Assembly: GCF_012726295.1 (NCBI RefSeq)
Contig: NZ_JABAOB010000001.1
Location: 1,240,001 to 1,304,000 of the forward strand
Reading direction: 5' to 3'
DNA length: 64,000 nt
Source: Chitinophaga sp. Ak27
GTDB taxonomy: Bacteria; Bacteroidota; Bacteroidia; Chitinophagales; Chitinophagaceae
The position numbers and the translations under genes are program-made. Shown here in pieces: positions 33,217 through 43,071 of the stretch. Numbering within the stretch: position 1 is the first letter of the stretch; each line of letters begins with the position of its first letter. The notes under the pieces are model-generated. The model saw nothing but the letters and a program-made list of their open reading frames with translations. It searched no databases and had not been told where the DNA came from.

Positions 33217-34968
33217 CTAAAAGCTATACTTAAATGGCATTCTTGCCTGGATATCCCCGTGCATAGCCTGCATGTCCTTAATTTGCTGGTATAACTCATA
33301 GTTAACCCCCAGCTCTTTCTTTACCATATGTGTACTTACATCTGCACCTACTGTCTTCATCAGTTTCGACACCGGGTCCTTTACCTCAGGATACTCCCTT
33401 AAACGGTATTCAGACAACTTAGCCAGGCGGGCAGCACAGGCCAGGGCTTCGGTAATACCGCCAATACGGTCTACCAATCCCAGCTTCTGGGCTTCCAGGC
33501 CGCTCCATACACGTCCCTGTGCAATGCTGTCCACTATAGCAGCATCCAGTTTTCTACCGGCTACTACACGGGATTTGAAAGAAGCATAGGTGCTGTCGAC
33601 CCCATTCTGTATAAAACGTTTTTCGCCTTCTGTCAACGGACGCCCTACAGACCCCAGGTCTGCATACTGAGCGGTTTTTACCCCATCGAAAGTAACGCCC
33701 AGTTTATTTTTAAAGAAGTCCTGCATATTAAACATTACTCCAAATACGCCGATAGAGCCGGTTAAGGTATTGGGTTCCGCAAAGATGCTATCGGCCATAC
33801 AAGAGATGTAATAACCGCCGGAAGCCGCATAATCACCCATAGAAACCACTACCGGCTTCACTTTTTTGGCCAGCGACAATTCCCGCCAGATCACTTCCGA
33901 CGCCAACGCGCTACCACCGCCCGAGTTAACACGAAACAGGATTGCCTTCACGTCTTTATCCTGCCGGGCTTTGCGGATTTCCCGGATATAATTTTCACTG
34001 GCAATAATATTATCGCGCTCGGATTCTCCTCCAACAATATCGCCTTGTGCATAAATGAGCGCAATCTTATTATCACCACTGCCATCACTTAACGTGGTGC
34101 CATTATTGTATTTACCCAGGCTCACCAGGTTTACCTTCTCATCCGGCTTGATACCAGTTTTACCCTGCAGCTCTGCCACAATTTCATCGTCATATTTCAA
34201 TCCATCTACCAGCTTATACTTCAACGCATCCGCGGGCTCCTGGATCAGGTTTTCATTGGCATACCCATGCAGGGTAGCGGTATCTATATGACGGGCTTTA
34301 CCTACGCCCGTCAGGAAATTGCTGTATAACTCGCCCAGGAACTGTGTAGTCTGCACCCGGTTAGCCTCAGTCATCTGCGTTTCGCGTAAAGGTTCTGTTG
34401 CGCTCTTAAACTTCCCGCAATAAAAGATTTCCGGTTTGATCTCCAGCTTTTCAAGCGTTCCTTTTAAAAACGTCAGCTGGCTGGAAAAACCGGTAAAATC
34501 TACTGCTCCCTTGGGGTTTAGGTACACCTTATCGGCCGCAGTAGCCAGGTAATAGGCACTCTGCTCCATCACCTCGCCGTAAGCCACCACAAATTTGCCG
34601 GACCTGCGGAAACGAAGCAACGCATCACGCAGCTCTTCCGTGCTGGCAAATCCATTGGGGTTACCATTTACTTTCAGGTAAATACCCTTGATATTGTCAT
34701 CTGTAGCCGCATTGCCAATCAGGCGTATTGTCTGGTACAATCCCGGCACCTCGCCCGGTTCATCCCTTAACAATGCGCCGATCGGGTTAACTAGCTTTTG
34801 TTCTTTATAGGCCTGACCGGTTTCAAGTACCAGCACGCCATTAGGGGAAATATTTACCTTTTCTGAGGTAAGCGCCCTACCTATCATGACCGTTAATACG
34901 AGGAAGCAAATAATCGTGAAAACAATAAAAGCAAGCAGGGAAGCGAGGAAAACTTTAAAGAAACGCAT
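33217..34968 (-). CDS. sppA: Signal peptide peptidase SppA (long form)
   Basis: 583 residues, the size of the two-domain 67-kDa SppA. An N-terminal membrane helix (about 7-30) anchors two tandem crotonase-like domains in the periplasm. The Ser/Lys dyad is visible: Lys188 in GKFKSATEPL, equivalent to Lys209 of the E. coli enzyme, and nucleophile Ser383 in DYAASGGYYISC, equivalent to Ser409. The enzyme degrades signal peptides left after protein export. It is transcribed alone; a hairpin element lies past the stop and folK diverges upstream. Confidence 0.95.
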   Translation of the reverse strand: MRFFKVFLASLLAFIVFTIICFLVLTVMIGRALTSEKVNISPNGVLVLETGQAYKEQKLVNPIGALLRDEPGEVPGLYQTIRLIGNAATDDNIKGIYLKVNGNPNGFASTEELRDALLRFRRSGKFVVAYGEVMEQSAYYLATAADKVYLNPKGAVDFTGFSSQLTFLKGTLEKLEIKPEIFYCGKFKSATEPLRETQMTEANRVQTTQFLGELYSNFLTGVGKARHIDTATLHGYANENLIQEPADALKYKLVDGLKYDDEIVAELQGKTGIKPDEKVNLVSLGKYNNGTTLSDGSGDNKIALIYAQGDIVGGESERDNIIASENYIREIRKARQDKDVKAILFRVNSGGGSALASEVIWRELSLAKKVKPVVVSMGDYAASGGYYISCMADSIFAEPNTLTGSIGVFGVMFNMQDFFKNKLGVTFDGVKTAQYADLGSVGRPLTEGEKRFIQNGVDSTYASFKSRVVAGRKLDAAIVDSIAQGRVWSGLEAQKLGLVDRIGGITEALACAARLAKLSEYRLREYPEVKDPVSKLMKTVGADVSTHMVKKELGVNYELYQQIKDMQAMHGDIQARMPFKYSF

Positions 34969-35054
34969 ACGTTTTTGTTAAGATGAAACTGAGATAACAA
35001 GATACATTTTTTCAAAAATAAGGAATATGGCTACTTTTGAGGTTCGAAATATAC

Positions 35055-35540
35055 ATGAATACAGCAATATTACTTATAGGTGGCAATTTGGGAGATCGTA
35101 CCGGGAACCTCCAACAGGCGGTACACCTTATCCAGGAAACTGCCGGAGAGGTAGTAAAAACCTCCGCCTTATACCAGACCGCTCCCTGGGGAGCCGTGGA
35201 TCAACCCGATTACCTGAACCAGGGGCTGGAAATCCGCACCAACATGGATGCACTAACGTTATTGCATACACTATTGGAAATTGAACGGAAAATAGGACGC
35301 ATCCGCCAGCAGAAATGGGGATCGCGCGTGATCGACATAGATCTTATCTTTTTCAATGACAGCGTGATCTCGCTGCCGGAACTGAAAGTACCGCATCCCC
35401 GGATGCAGCTCCGGCAATTTGTACTCGTACCACTACTGGAAATAGTACCCGACTATGTTCACCCAGGATTACACCAAACAGTGCGCGAACTGGCAGCCAG
35501 CTGCACCGACACATTGCCGGCCAGCCGCTATCAACCTTAA
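35055..35540 (+). CDS. folK: 2-amino-4-hydroxy-6-hydroxymethyldihydropteridine diphosphokinase
   Basis: 161 residues. HPPK transfers pyrophosphate from ATP to 6-hydroxymethyl-7,8-dihydropterin in folate synthesis. Signatures: LLIGGNLGDRTGNLQQAV (6-23), YQTAPWG, DYLNQGLEI, and the metal-binding WGSRVIDIDLIFFND (about 92-106) followed by PHPRMQLRQFVLVPL. ATG at 35055 is preferred over an upstream TTG. A TACTTTTG at 35032-35039 is a candidate -7 element. It is followed after 41 bp by a deoxynucleoside kinase gene, a pairing common in Bacteroidota. Confidence 0.96.
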   Translation: MNTAILLIGGNLGDRTGNLQQAVHLIQETAGEVVKTSALYQTAPWGAVDQPDYLNQGLEIRTNMDALTLLHTLLEIERKIGRIRQQKWGSRVIDIDLIFFNDSVISLPELKVPHPRMQLRQFVLVPLLEIVPDYVHPGLHQTVRELAASCTDTLPASRYQP

Positions 35541-35581
35541 ATAGCTACCCACCGCGATGCTTACATACTAAATAAACATTC

Positions 35582-36211
35582 ATGCACTATAAATTTATTA
35601 CGGTAGAAGGAAATATAGGCGCCGGGAAAACCACCCTGGCAAATATGTTATCTGCTCATTTCTCTGCTAAACTCATCCTGGAAGAATTTGCTGACAACCC
35701 TTTTTTACCGCTCTTTTATGAACGCCCGCAGCAATACGCTTTCCCGCTGGAACTGTTCTTTATGGCCGAACGCTATAAACAACTGAAGGAAATGCTGCAA
35801 TCGAAAGACCTTTTCAGCGATGTCATCATTTCTGATTACCTCTTTATCAAAAGCTTGCTCTTCGCAAAAATTAACCTGCCGGAAGAAGAATATTCCCTGT
35901 ACCAGAAATTATTCGATATCATTAATCCGCAGCTGGTACAACCCGAACTGCTCATCTTCCTGAATGCGCCGGTAGCTAAACTTCAGGAAAACATTAAACA
36001 CCGTAACCGGTCCTACGAGCAGCATATTCCGGATGAATACCTGCTGAATGTACACGACACCTATATGCAGTACATTAAACAACATCCGGTACGTACCCTC
36101 GTGATAGATACCACGAAAGTGGATTTCCTGCGGCAACCGAAAGATTTTGAAAACCTGTTGCAGGCACTGGAAAAGGAATACGCGCCAGGAGTACATTATT
36201 TGAAGCTATAA
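35582..36211 (+). CDS. Deoxynucleoside kinase (dAK/dGK/dCK family)
   Basis: 209 residues. P-loop GNIGAGKTTL (10-19), the family's conserved Glu in LILEEFADNPFLPLFY, the DRS-equivalent region in SDYLFIKSLLFA, and the arginine-rich lid KHRNRSYEQHIPDEYL. It phosphorylates deoxynucleosides for nucleotide salvage; the choice of base is not clear from motifs. The gene follows folK on the same strand and is probably co-transcribed with it. Its stop codon touches the left arm of hairpin element C. Confidence 0.92.
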   Translation: MHYKFITVEGNIGAGKTTLANMLSAHFSAKLILEEFADNPFLPLFYERPQQYAFPLELFFMAERYKQLKEMLQSKDLFSDVIISDYLFIKSLLFAKINLPEEEYSLYQKLFDIINPQLVQPELLIFLNAPVAKLQENIKHRNRSYEQHIPDEYLLNVHDTYMQYIKQHPVRTLVIDTTKVDFLRQPKDFENLLQALEKEYAPGVHYLKL

Positions 36212-36317
36212 AGCTGAAGGCATAAAGCATAAAGCTATTGCGGAGATTGATTTAAGCGAATTTTAAATATTCGCTGAGTTTCTCCACAATAGCTTTATGC
36301 TTTATGCCTTTAGCTTT
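36210..36317. repeat. Long palindromic element C (37-nt arms) between convergent genes
   Basis: Arms of 37 nt (36210-36246 and 36281-36317) match at 35 positions. The spacer holds a second dyad, AGCGAAT with ATTCGCT (36255-36275). The left arm starts inside the stop codon of the kinase gene and the right arm contains the stop codon of the flavoprotein gene. The core GCATAAAGCATAAAGCTATTG is shared with elements A, B and D. Confidence 0.87.
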
Positions 36318-37551
36318 GCGCTTTATAAGCAATAGCTGCTGCCGCTACAAAACCACTCGTCCAGGCATGCTGGAAATTAAAGCCGCCCGTGATTCCGTCT
36401 ACATCCATTACTTCCCCGGCAAAATATAAACCAGGCACTATCCGGCTTTCCATTGTAGCAGGATCTATTTCACTGAGTGTAACGCCGCCACAGGTCACAA
36501 ACTCCTCTTTGAAAGTCGTTTTTCCTTTCACTGGAAACTCCATACTCACCAGCAGCTTTATGAGCCGGTTCTGGTCTTTGGCCGGAAGATCCGCCCAGCG
36601 GATATCTTCCCCGATATCCACCTGCTGTAACAGGAACTGCCACAGCCTCTGGGGTAATCCAAAAGGATTCTTATTATATATTTTCTGCTTACCCGCGTCG
36701 ATACGTGCCTGTTGCCAGTAGTCACGCAGCGTGTTTTCGTTGTAATCCGGTAACCAGTTCACTATGGCAGTAAAAGTATATTGCATTTGTTGCAGCTCCC
36801 GGGCGCCCCAGGCCGACAAACGCAATACTGCCGGGCCACTCATACCCCAGTGGGTAATCAGCACCGGGCCCAGCTCCTGTAGTTTGGTACCGGCTACCTT
36901 TACCAGTGCCGTGGTAGCCACGCCCATCAGGCTGGTAATCGGGTTCCCTGGCATATTAAAAGTAAACAAGGAAGGCGCCGGAGGTACGATGCTATGCCCG
37001 CAAGCCTCCAGCCAGGCAAACTTGCCAGCCTGCGCATAGCCGCCGGCAGCAATGCACAGGTAATCTGCCTTCAGCATAGTACCCGCCTGCAACTGCAATT
37101 CCCAATGGCCCTGGGCCGTTTTCGTAAAACCCGTTACTTCTGTATTGGTACGTATGCTCACATGATACTTATCGGCTTCCTTCAAAAGGCAATCGATGAT
37201 AGTTTGGGAATTATCTGTTACCGGGAACATCCGGCCATCCTCTTCCGCCTTCAACCTCACCCCTCTTTCTGCAAACCAGGCCACGGTATCAGGTACAAAA
37301 AACCGGGAGAACGCCTTCTTTACAAAATGTTGTCCCCTTGGATAGCGTTTAGCCATATACGTAATATCCGGCGCATTGTGCGTTACATTACAACGCCCGC
37401 CGCCACTCACTTTTACTTTAGATAACAGCTTACCTGTTTTTTCCAGCAATATCACCTCCAGCTGCGGACAAAGCCGCGCTGCATTCACAGCACAAAAAAA
37501 GCCGGCAGCCCCGCCACCAGTCACCACTAAACGTTTTCTTTCTGAATTCAT
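36310..37551 (-). CDS. HI0933/BaiN-family FAD-dependent oxidoreductase
   Basis: 413 residues. An N-terminal FAD-binding motif GGGAAGFFCAVNAA (13-26) and a following LLEKTGKLLSKVKVSGGGRCNVTH block define the HI0933 group. A central CIAAGGYAQ strand and a C-terminal ATMESRIVPGLYFAGEVMDVDGITGGFNFQHAWTSG motif complete the family's FAD site. The family is annotated as aminoacetone or bile-acid reductase-like, but most members have no known substrate. The gene stands alone and convergent with the deoxynucleoside kinase gene. Confidence 0.92.
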   Translation of the reverse strand: MNSERKRLVVTGGGAAGFFCAVNAARLCPQLEVILLEKTGKLLSKVKVSGGGRCNVTHNAPDITYMAKRYPRGQHFVKKAFSRFFVPDTVAWFAERGVRLKAEEDGRMFPVTDNSQTIIDCLLKEADKYHVSIRTNTEVTGFTKTAQGHWELQLQAGTMLKADYLCIAAGGYAQAGKFAWLEACGHSIVPPAPSLFTFNMPGNPITSLMGVATTALVKVAGTKLQELGPVLITHWGMSGPAVLRLSAWGARELQQMQYTFTAIVNWLPDYNENTLRDYWQQARIDAGKQKIYNKNPFGLPQRLWQFLLQQVDIGEDIRWADLPAKDQNRLIKLLVSMEFPVKGKTTFKEEFVTCGGVTLSEIDPATMESRIVPGLYFAGEVMDVDGITGGFNFQHAWTSGFVAAAAIAYKAQS

Positions 37552-37671
37552 TAAAATCTTGTTAAAACCACGGCTTGAACACGCAATAATAACAAACCTG
37601 CTGTAATCTTATCGATTAATCTTCCGAAGTTTATATTTTTACATATATTATACTGGCTCAAACTATATTGC

Positions 37672-40134
37672 ATGCAACCGCACCTGAAGAAAAAGCGACA
37701 TCACCTGAAATGGATGATCCCAGCCGTTCTGTTAACCGGCGTAATGAGTGCACTGGCTATCCTACCATCGAATGATGACTGGTCCGACCGCATCATAAAA
37801 GCATTACATACATTTGGCTCCCGCTATCCTGCGGAAAAGGTATACCTGCACCTCGACAAGGACTATTATGCCGCCGGGGAAACCATCTGGTTCAAAGGAT
37901 ACCTCACCTTGCAGGGCGCGCCGGCTACCACCGCCACCAATCTTTATGTAGAACTGCTTGATAAAAACAATACTATTGTCCAGAAAAAATTGTTCGCCGT
38001 AGGCAATGGGGGCTCACCGGGCTTCTTCGAACTGCCAGAAACCCAGAAACCAGGCGTATACCAGCTCCGCGCCTACACCTCCTGGATGCTCAACTTCGAC
38101 CCCGCCTTCAGCTATAGCAGGAATATTGAAATATTTGATGCCTCCGGCAAAAGTAAAGTACCGGCAGATACTGCCGCCGCCACGGCGCCCGACTTTTCTG
38201 TACAGTTCTTCCCCGAAGGCGGAAACCTGATCGCCGGCCAGCCTAACGTGGTGGCCTTTAAAGCCATCGACAACAACGGCTACCCGATAGAAGTTTCCGG
38301 TACGGTAAAAAATAGTAAAAACACCAGCAACGCAGTCATTAAAACCCTGCATGATGGAATGGGTAGCTTCGAAATTACACCCGCAGATGCCCAGGATGCA
38401 TTCCAGGCGGTTGTGAAAAGCACGAAAGGCACCAAAACCATTGCTCTTCCTGCAGCAGTAACCACCGGTGCTTCCCTGAAAATATTCAACAAAGGCAACC
38501 GCATCTTCTACCAGGCCGTTCCCGGTAATGTTACCGACACCTCGCTCAACGACCTTGTCATCCTGGCCCAAATGGGCTCCCAGCTGGTATATAAAGCCAG
38601 TCTCAATGTTGGAGAAGGCCGCATCAGTGGCTTTATCCCGGCAGATCACATCCCTACCGGTATCCTCCACATCACCCTCTTTGCCAAAACAGGACTGCCT
38701 TTGTCTGAGCGACTGGCGTTTGTCCGTAAAAATGACCTGCTGGAAATGGATGTACTGGATGCCGACACTCATAAAGAACCCCGGTCACTGAATACCATAG
38801 AGCTGAGATTACCCGATAGCATGCAATCCAACATCTCTGTATCCGTAACAGATGCCGATGCGGTACCGGTAGATAAAAATTCCAACAACATTGTATCTAC
38901 CTTCTTACTGACCTCCGATCTGAAAGGATATATTTATAACCCATCCTGGTACTTCCGCAATACCGCCGACTCTACGCTGAAAGGACTGGACCTGGTGATG
39001 ATGACCAATGGTTGGTCGCGCTTCAGCTGGGAAAAAATCGTCAAAAACGAGTTTCCTGACATCCGATTCCCTTACGAACAGGGACTCAGCATGAAAGGAG
39101 TTGCCACCATGCTCAATGGCCGGCCCATGCCTACCGGCAAACTGGATATGATCATCCGCCTGCCGATAGACAGCTCCTCTATGTTTGCTTCTGCACCTAT
39201 CAATGACAAAGGACAATTTGAAGTAGCCAACATGGTATTCCCCGATACAGCCTATATCTATTACCAGGGCAACGACCTCGTGAAAAAAGGAGTAGATGTA
39301 AATGTGAAGTTCGATAACCACTTCTTCGAACGTCCTACACAAATTAAAATACCTTATCCGCTGCGGGTACCGCCAGCAGTAGATCCTAACGCGCTGAAGC
39401 AGTTCCTCGTAACGGCATCAGAAGGCAACAAAGTAATGCGCTCTATCAACAACAAAACGGTATACCTGCAGGAAGTAAACGTAAATGCCAAAAAGGTGAA
39501 ACCAGAGGAAACCACCGAAAAACGCTATACTTCCGGTATGTTCTCCGGCGGCGATGGTTACTCCTTCGACCTCACCAAGGAAACACCGATTTCACTCAAC
39601 GTTTTCCAATATCTCCAGTCAAAAGTAGCAGGGTTACAGATCACCGGTGATCTCAACAATCCTTCCCTCTCCTGGCGCGGTGGAAAACCAGGCTTATACC
39701 TGAATGAAATGCAAACAGATGTGAGCATGCTGAGCACTCTCTCCATGCAGGACATCGCCCTGGTAAAAGTATTCCGTCCTCCATTTATGGGCGGCTTTGG
39801 GGGCGCTAACGGCGCCATCGCGGTATATACTAAGAAAGGCGGCGACAATGCACCTAAAAATGATCCCAGCATCAGAGGATTTAAACTGTATAAGAAAGCT
39901 GGCTATACAGTTGTAAAACAGTTCTATTCTCCTGATTACTCCGTGAAGAAAGAGGTGCATGCCCTACCGGATAAGCGCCTCACTCTCTACTGGAATCCGA
40001 ATGTAGCGATAGACACTACGATGCATACCGCCCGTTTCCATTTCTACAACAACGACTTCACTAAACGTTTCCGCCTGGTGGCGGAAGGTATTACCGAAGA
40101 TGGTAGCGTGGGCCGGCTGGAAAAGGAATTTTGA
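37672..40134 (+). CDS. Large periplasmic/outer-membrane protein with MG2-like and TonB-plug-like domains
   Basis: 820 residues. A hydrophobic signal or anchor (about 13-31) is followed by KVYLHLDKDYYAAGETIWFKGYL (about 56-78), the macroglobulin MG2-type start. Several beta domains follow (about 80-560). Near 640-725 there is a plug-like domain: LNVFQYLQSKVAGLQITGD, SLSWRGGKPGLYLNEM, IALVKVFRPPFMGGFGGANGAIAVYTKKG. Plug domains normally sit in front of an outer-membrane barrel, but the remaining 100 residues are too short for one, so it cannot form a pore by itself. Similar barrel-less proteins occur in many Bacteroidota; their role is unknown, perhaps interacting with other TonB machinery. Confidence 0.82.
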   Translation: MQPHLKKKRHHLKWMIPAVLLTGVMSALAILPSNDDWSDRIIKALHTFGSRYPAEKVYLHLDKDYYAAGETIWFKGYLTLQGAPATTATNLYVELLDKNNTIVQKKLFAVGNGGSPGFFELPETQKPGVYQLRAYTSWMLNFDPAFSYSRNIEIFDASGKSKVPADTAAATAPDFSVQFFPEGGNLIAGQPNVVAFKAIDNNGYPIEVSGTVKNSKNTSNAVIKTLHDGMGSFEITPADAQDAFQAVVKSTKGTKTIALPAAVTTGASLKIFNKGNRIFYQAVPGNVTDTSLNDLVILAQMGSQLVYKASLNVGEGRISGFIPADHIPTGILHITLFAKTGLPLSERLAFVRKNDLLEMDVLDADTHKEPRSLNTIELRLPDSMQSNISVSVTDADAVPVDKNSNNIVSTFLLTSDLKGYIYNPSWYFRNTADSTLKGLDLVMMTNGWSRFSWEKIVKNEFPDIRFPYEQGLSMKGVATMLNGRPMPTGKLDMIIRLPIDSSSMFASAPINDKGQFEVANMVFPDTAYIYYQGNDLVKKGVDVNVKFDNHFFERPTQIKIPYPLRVPPAVDPNALKQFLVTASEGNKVMRSINNKTVYLQEVNVNAKKVKPEETTEKRYTSGMFSGGDGYSFDLTKETPISLNVFQYLQSKVAGLQITGDLNNPSLSWRGGKPGLYLNEMQTDVSMLSTLSMQDIALVKVFRPPFMGGFGGANGAIAVYTKKGGDNAPKNDPSIRGFKLYKKAGYTVVKQFYSPDYSVKKEVHALPDKRLTLYWNPNVAIDTTMHTARFHFYNNDFTKRFRLVAEGITEDGSVGRLEKEF

Positions 40135-40148
40135 TAAAATCATGTCAT

Positions 40149-40194
40149 AAAAAAGGGAAGGCGAATGATGATCATCATTCGCCTTCCCTTTTTT
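40149..40194. terminator. Perfect 46-nt palindrome between convergent genes
   Basis: Bases 40149-40171 are the exact reverse complement of 40172-40194, with no unpaired loop base. A6 at one end and T6 at the other make it a rho-independent terminator on either strand. It serves the MG2/plug gene and the Dcu carrier gene. Its inner GGCGAATGA matches the arm sequence of element D. Confidence 0.88.
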
Positions 40195-40207
40195 ATGATA
40201 GTAAGTA

Positions 40208-41548
40208 CTACAACAATATCCCTGCAAGCAAAAAGCCCGCTGCTACCGACACAGCTACACTCACTATACCGGGTATCATAAAGCTATGATTCACGAGATA
40301 TTTACCTATATGGGTGCTGCCGGTACGGTCGAAGTTAATGGCTGCCAGCAGCGTAGGATAACCAGGTAATACAAAGTCGCCGTTTACTGCCGGGAACATG
40401 GCCAGCATATAGGGTGGTATAATACCCAGGGTGACCCCAAGCGGCATCAATGCCTTGGTAGTGGCCGCCTGGCTGAAAAGCAGGATGCTCAGCAGGAACA
40501 AGGCAATAGCGAAAGTCCAGGGCGCCGAACGCACCATATCTCCCAGGGCATGCTCTATGGTAGCGGCATTACTTTGCATGAAAGTAGCGCTCATCCACAC
40601 TACCCCGAAAATAGATACCACTGCCTGCGCACCGGAATTGAACAAACTAGCCTTAGCCACCGCCGCTGCTGTTGTACGGCAAATCAACATAATAGCCGCA
40701 GCTGCCGCCAGCATCACCAGTTCTATGATGGCCGACATCTTAATATGTCCCAGCGCATCTACCGACAGGTTACTGTTGCCCGCTCCAAATGAAGGCAACA
40801 TAGCAGGAAACGCGCCCACCAACACAATCATCAACACCGCTAACCCAAAAATAAAAACTGAAACTTTGGCGCCGGGCAACAAAGGCGCTGCGGCCGTAGC
40901 CACATCTGTATTGATACTTGCGGCGAAAGCAGGATCCTTCATTTTCTCGAGAAACAATGGGTCTTTATCCAGGTCTTTCCCTTTCTTCCAGCATACTGCT
41001 ACGCCCGCCAGTGTGCCTATCAGCGTAGCCGGAATACAGACTTTCAGGATATCCAGCAGGGCCATCTTGCCACCAAGGATCGTCAACAACGCCGCAGTAG
41101 CCGCTGATATGGGGCTCGCAGTAATAGCCAGGTGGGCAGAGATCACGGAAATACTCAGCGCTCTTTCGGGCCGTATACGTTTTTTGGTAGATACTTCTGC
41201 AATAATGGGTAGCAGGGAATACGTGACATGCGCTGTACCGGCAAACAGGGTAAATACATAGGTGACCAACGGTCCCAGTAACACAATCAGTGAAGGTTTG
41301 CTACGAAGGATCTTCTCCGCCAGCCTTACCAGGTAATCCATTCCCCCCGCAGCCTGCAGGGTAGCTGCAGTGCTCACTACCGCTAATATGATCAGCATTA
41401 CATCGATAGGCGGATCTGCAGGACGCATCCTGAACAGGAAGATATAAATTGCCAGGGCCACCATACCCATCACCCCTAATCCTATGCCCTTCATACGGGC
41501 ACCAATAAGGATAGCCCCCAGTAAAATTGCAAATTGTAACCAGATCAT
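40208..41548 (-). CDS. DcuA/DcuB-family C4-dicarboxylate carrier
   Basis: 446 residues from the ATG giving MIWLQFAILLGAILIGARM. Strongly hydrophobic, 10-12 helices. Matches to the DcuA/DcuB pattern: IDVMLIILAVVSTAATLQAAGGMDYLVRLAEKILR, LLGPLVTYVFTLFAGTAHVTYSLLPIIAEVS, and SAHLAITASPISAATAA. The family exchanges aspartate, fumarate, malate and succinate across the inner membrane. It follows the aspartase gene by about 120 bp on the same strand, so the likely job is aspartate uptake or aspartate/succinate exchange. An in-frame upstream Met (41587) would add 13 residues. Confidence 0.93.
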   Translation of the reverse strand: MIWLQFAILLGAILIGARMKGIGLGVMGMVALAIYIFLFRMRPADPPIDVMLIILAVVSTAATLQAAGGMDYLVRLAEKILRSKPSLIVLLGPLVTYVFTLFAGTAHVTYSLLPIIAEVSTKKRIRPERALSISVISAHLAITASPISAATAALLTILGGKMALLDILKVCIPATLIGTLAGVAVCWKKGKDLDKDPLFLEKMKDPAFAASINTDVATAAAPLLPGAKVSVFIFGLAVLMIVLVGAFPAMLPSFGAGNSNLSVDALGHIKMSAIIELVMLAAAAAIMLICRTTAAAVAKASLFNSGAQAVVSIFGVVWMSATFMQSNAATIEHALGDMVRSAPWTFAIALFLLSILLFSQAATTKALMPLGVTLGIIPPYMLAMFPAVNGDFVLPGYPTLLAAINFDRTGSTHIGKYLVNHSFMIPGIVSVAVSVAAGFLLAGILL

Positions 41549-41667
41549 ATGAAGAAAGTATGGCTGAAGATAACCATATTCAGTCATAAATACCAGTCGC
41601 TATCAATGCCTGTAATACTGCGGTGTAGCTCCGGCCAGCCGGTTATCCGGTTAGCCGGCACGCATAC

Positions 41668-43071
41668 TTATTGTATAAATTGAGGCCTGATCAGGTTATC
41701 GAAGGTGAAAATTTCATCCCATTTCTCCTGTGTTACCCATTGCTTTTCCTTTACTGCCAGGTCATGTACCGATTTACCTGTTTCCAGCGCTTCCCGCGCA
41801 ATGGCAGAGCATTTCTCATAACCGATAATAGGATTCAGCTGGGTCACTATCCCAATACTCTGCATCACCATTTCCCGCGTACGGTCAGCATTGGCCGTAA
41901 TACCCACCACACATTTGTCTTTCAGGGTTTTGCAGGCATTGCTCATATAAGTGATGGCGGTAAACAATGCAAAAGAAATGGTAGGTTCCATTACGTTGAG
42001 CTGCAACTGCCCTGCTTCGGCTGCCATGGTCACCATCAGATCGGCGCCAATAACATAAAAAGCTGTTTGATTTACCACCTCCGGGATGACAGGATTTACC
42101 TTTCCCGGCATAATAGAAGAACCCGGCTGCATAGGCGGCAGGTTAATTTCGTTTAGCCCCGTACGTGGTCCGGAAGATAATAACCGCAAGTCGTTGCATA
42201 TTTTGGAAATCTTCACCGCAGTACGCTTCAACACGCCCGACAGCTGAACGTAAGCGCCTGTATCGTAAGTAGCCTCAATGAGGTCGCCTGCCAGCACCAG
42301 TTCCAGCCCGGTTATTTCGGCAAGGTATTTAGTTACCAGCGCGGCATATCCTTTGGGCGCATTTACACCCGTACCAATGGCGGTAGCTCCCATGTTGATC
42401 TCGGAGATCAGGCGTTTGCTGTCTTCTATCCGTGATAGCTCTTCATTGATATTGGTGGCAAAAGCTTTGAACTCATCTCCCATGCTCATAGGTACGGCAT
42501 CCTGCAATTGGGTGCGGCCCATTTTCAGCACGTCTTTAAACTCTTCTCCCTTGGCATGGAAGGCTCCTGCCAGGTCGCCCAGTATCTCTTTATAACCGGT
42601 AAGTTTATTCATCAGCGCAATACGGAAGGCCGTGGGGTAAGCATCGTTAGTAGACTGGGAGCAGTTTACATGATTGTTGGGATGGCAAAATTCATATTGC
42701 CCTTTTTCCTTGCCCATCATTTCGAGCGCAATATTGGCAATCACTTCATTGGCGTTCATATTCACCGAAGTACCGGCGCCGCCTTGTATCAGGTCGCTCA
42801 GGAACTGGTTATTGAACTCCCCTGCTATCACCCGGTCGCATGCCTTAATAATATATTCCGCAATATTTTTATCCAGTACGCCCAGGTCCCGGTTAGCCAT
42901 AGCCGCACCTTTCTTTACATAACCCAATGCCTGAACAAATACGGGTTCCACCATCAGCGGAATACCGGTAATATGAAAGTTTTCAATAGCACGCAATGTT
43001 TGAATACCGTAGTAAACATCCTGGGGTATTTCCTTTTCTCCGAGGAAATCGTGCTCAATTCTCTTTCCCAT
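41668..43071 (-). CDS. aspA: Aspartate ammonia-lyase
   Basis: 467 residues. Aspartase splits L-aspartate to fumarate and ammonia. Family marks include the N-terminal RIEHDFLGEKEIP, LIQGGAGTSVNMNANEVIAN (95-114), the CSQSTNDAYPTA region (137-148, Ser140-Thr141), and the flexible SS-loop GSSIMPGKVNP (317-327) with catalytic Ser318. The aspartase-typical residues (GAGTS, NAPKGYAALV) favour it over fumarase C. It is followed by the Dcu carrier gene, a pairing known from fumarate or aspartate metabolism. Confidence 0.95.
   Translation of the reverse strand: MGKRIEHDFLGEKEIPQDVYYGIQTLRAIENFHITGIPLMVEPVFVQALGYVKKGAAMANRDLGVLDKNIAEYIIKACDRVIAGEFNNQFLSDLIQGGAGTSVNMNANEVIANIALEMMGKEKGQYEFCHPNNHVNCSQSTNDAYPTAFRIALMNKLTGYKEILGDLAGAFHAKGEEFKDVLKMGRTQLQDAVPMSMGDEFKAFATNINEELSRIEDSKRLISEINMGATAIGTGVNAPKGYAALVTKYLAEITGLELVLAGDLIEATYDTGAYVQLSGVLKRTAVKISKICNDLRLLSSGPRTGLNEINLPPMQPGSSIMPGKVNPVIPEVVNQTAFYVIGADLMVTMAAEAGQLQLNVMEPTISFALFTAITYMSNACKTLKDKCVVGITANADRTREMVMQSIGIVTQLNPIIGYEKCSAIAREALETGKSVHDLAVKEKQWVTQEKWDEIFTFDNLIRPQFIQ

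Noticed and set aside
40431..41261. A long plus-strand reading frame across the Dcu carrier gene
   Set aside because: It lies opposite a well-supported membrane carrier; its product has no domain, and the antisense of hydrophobic GC-rich codons commonly stays open.
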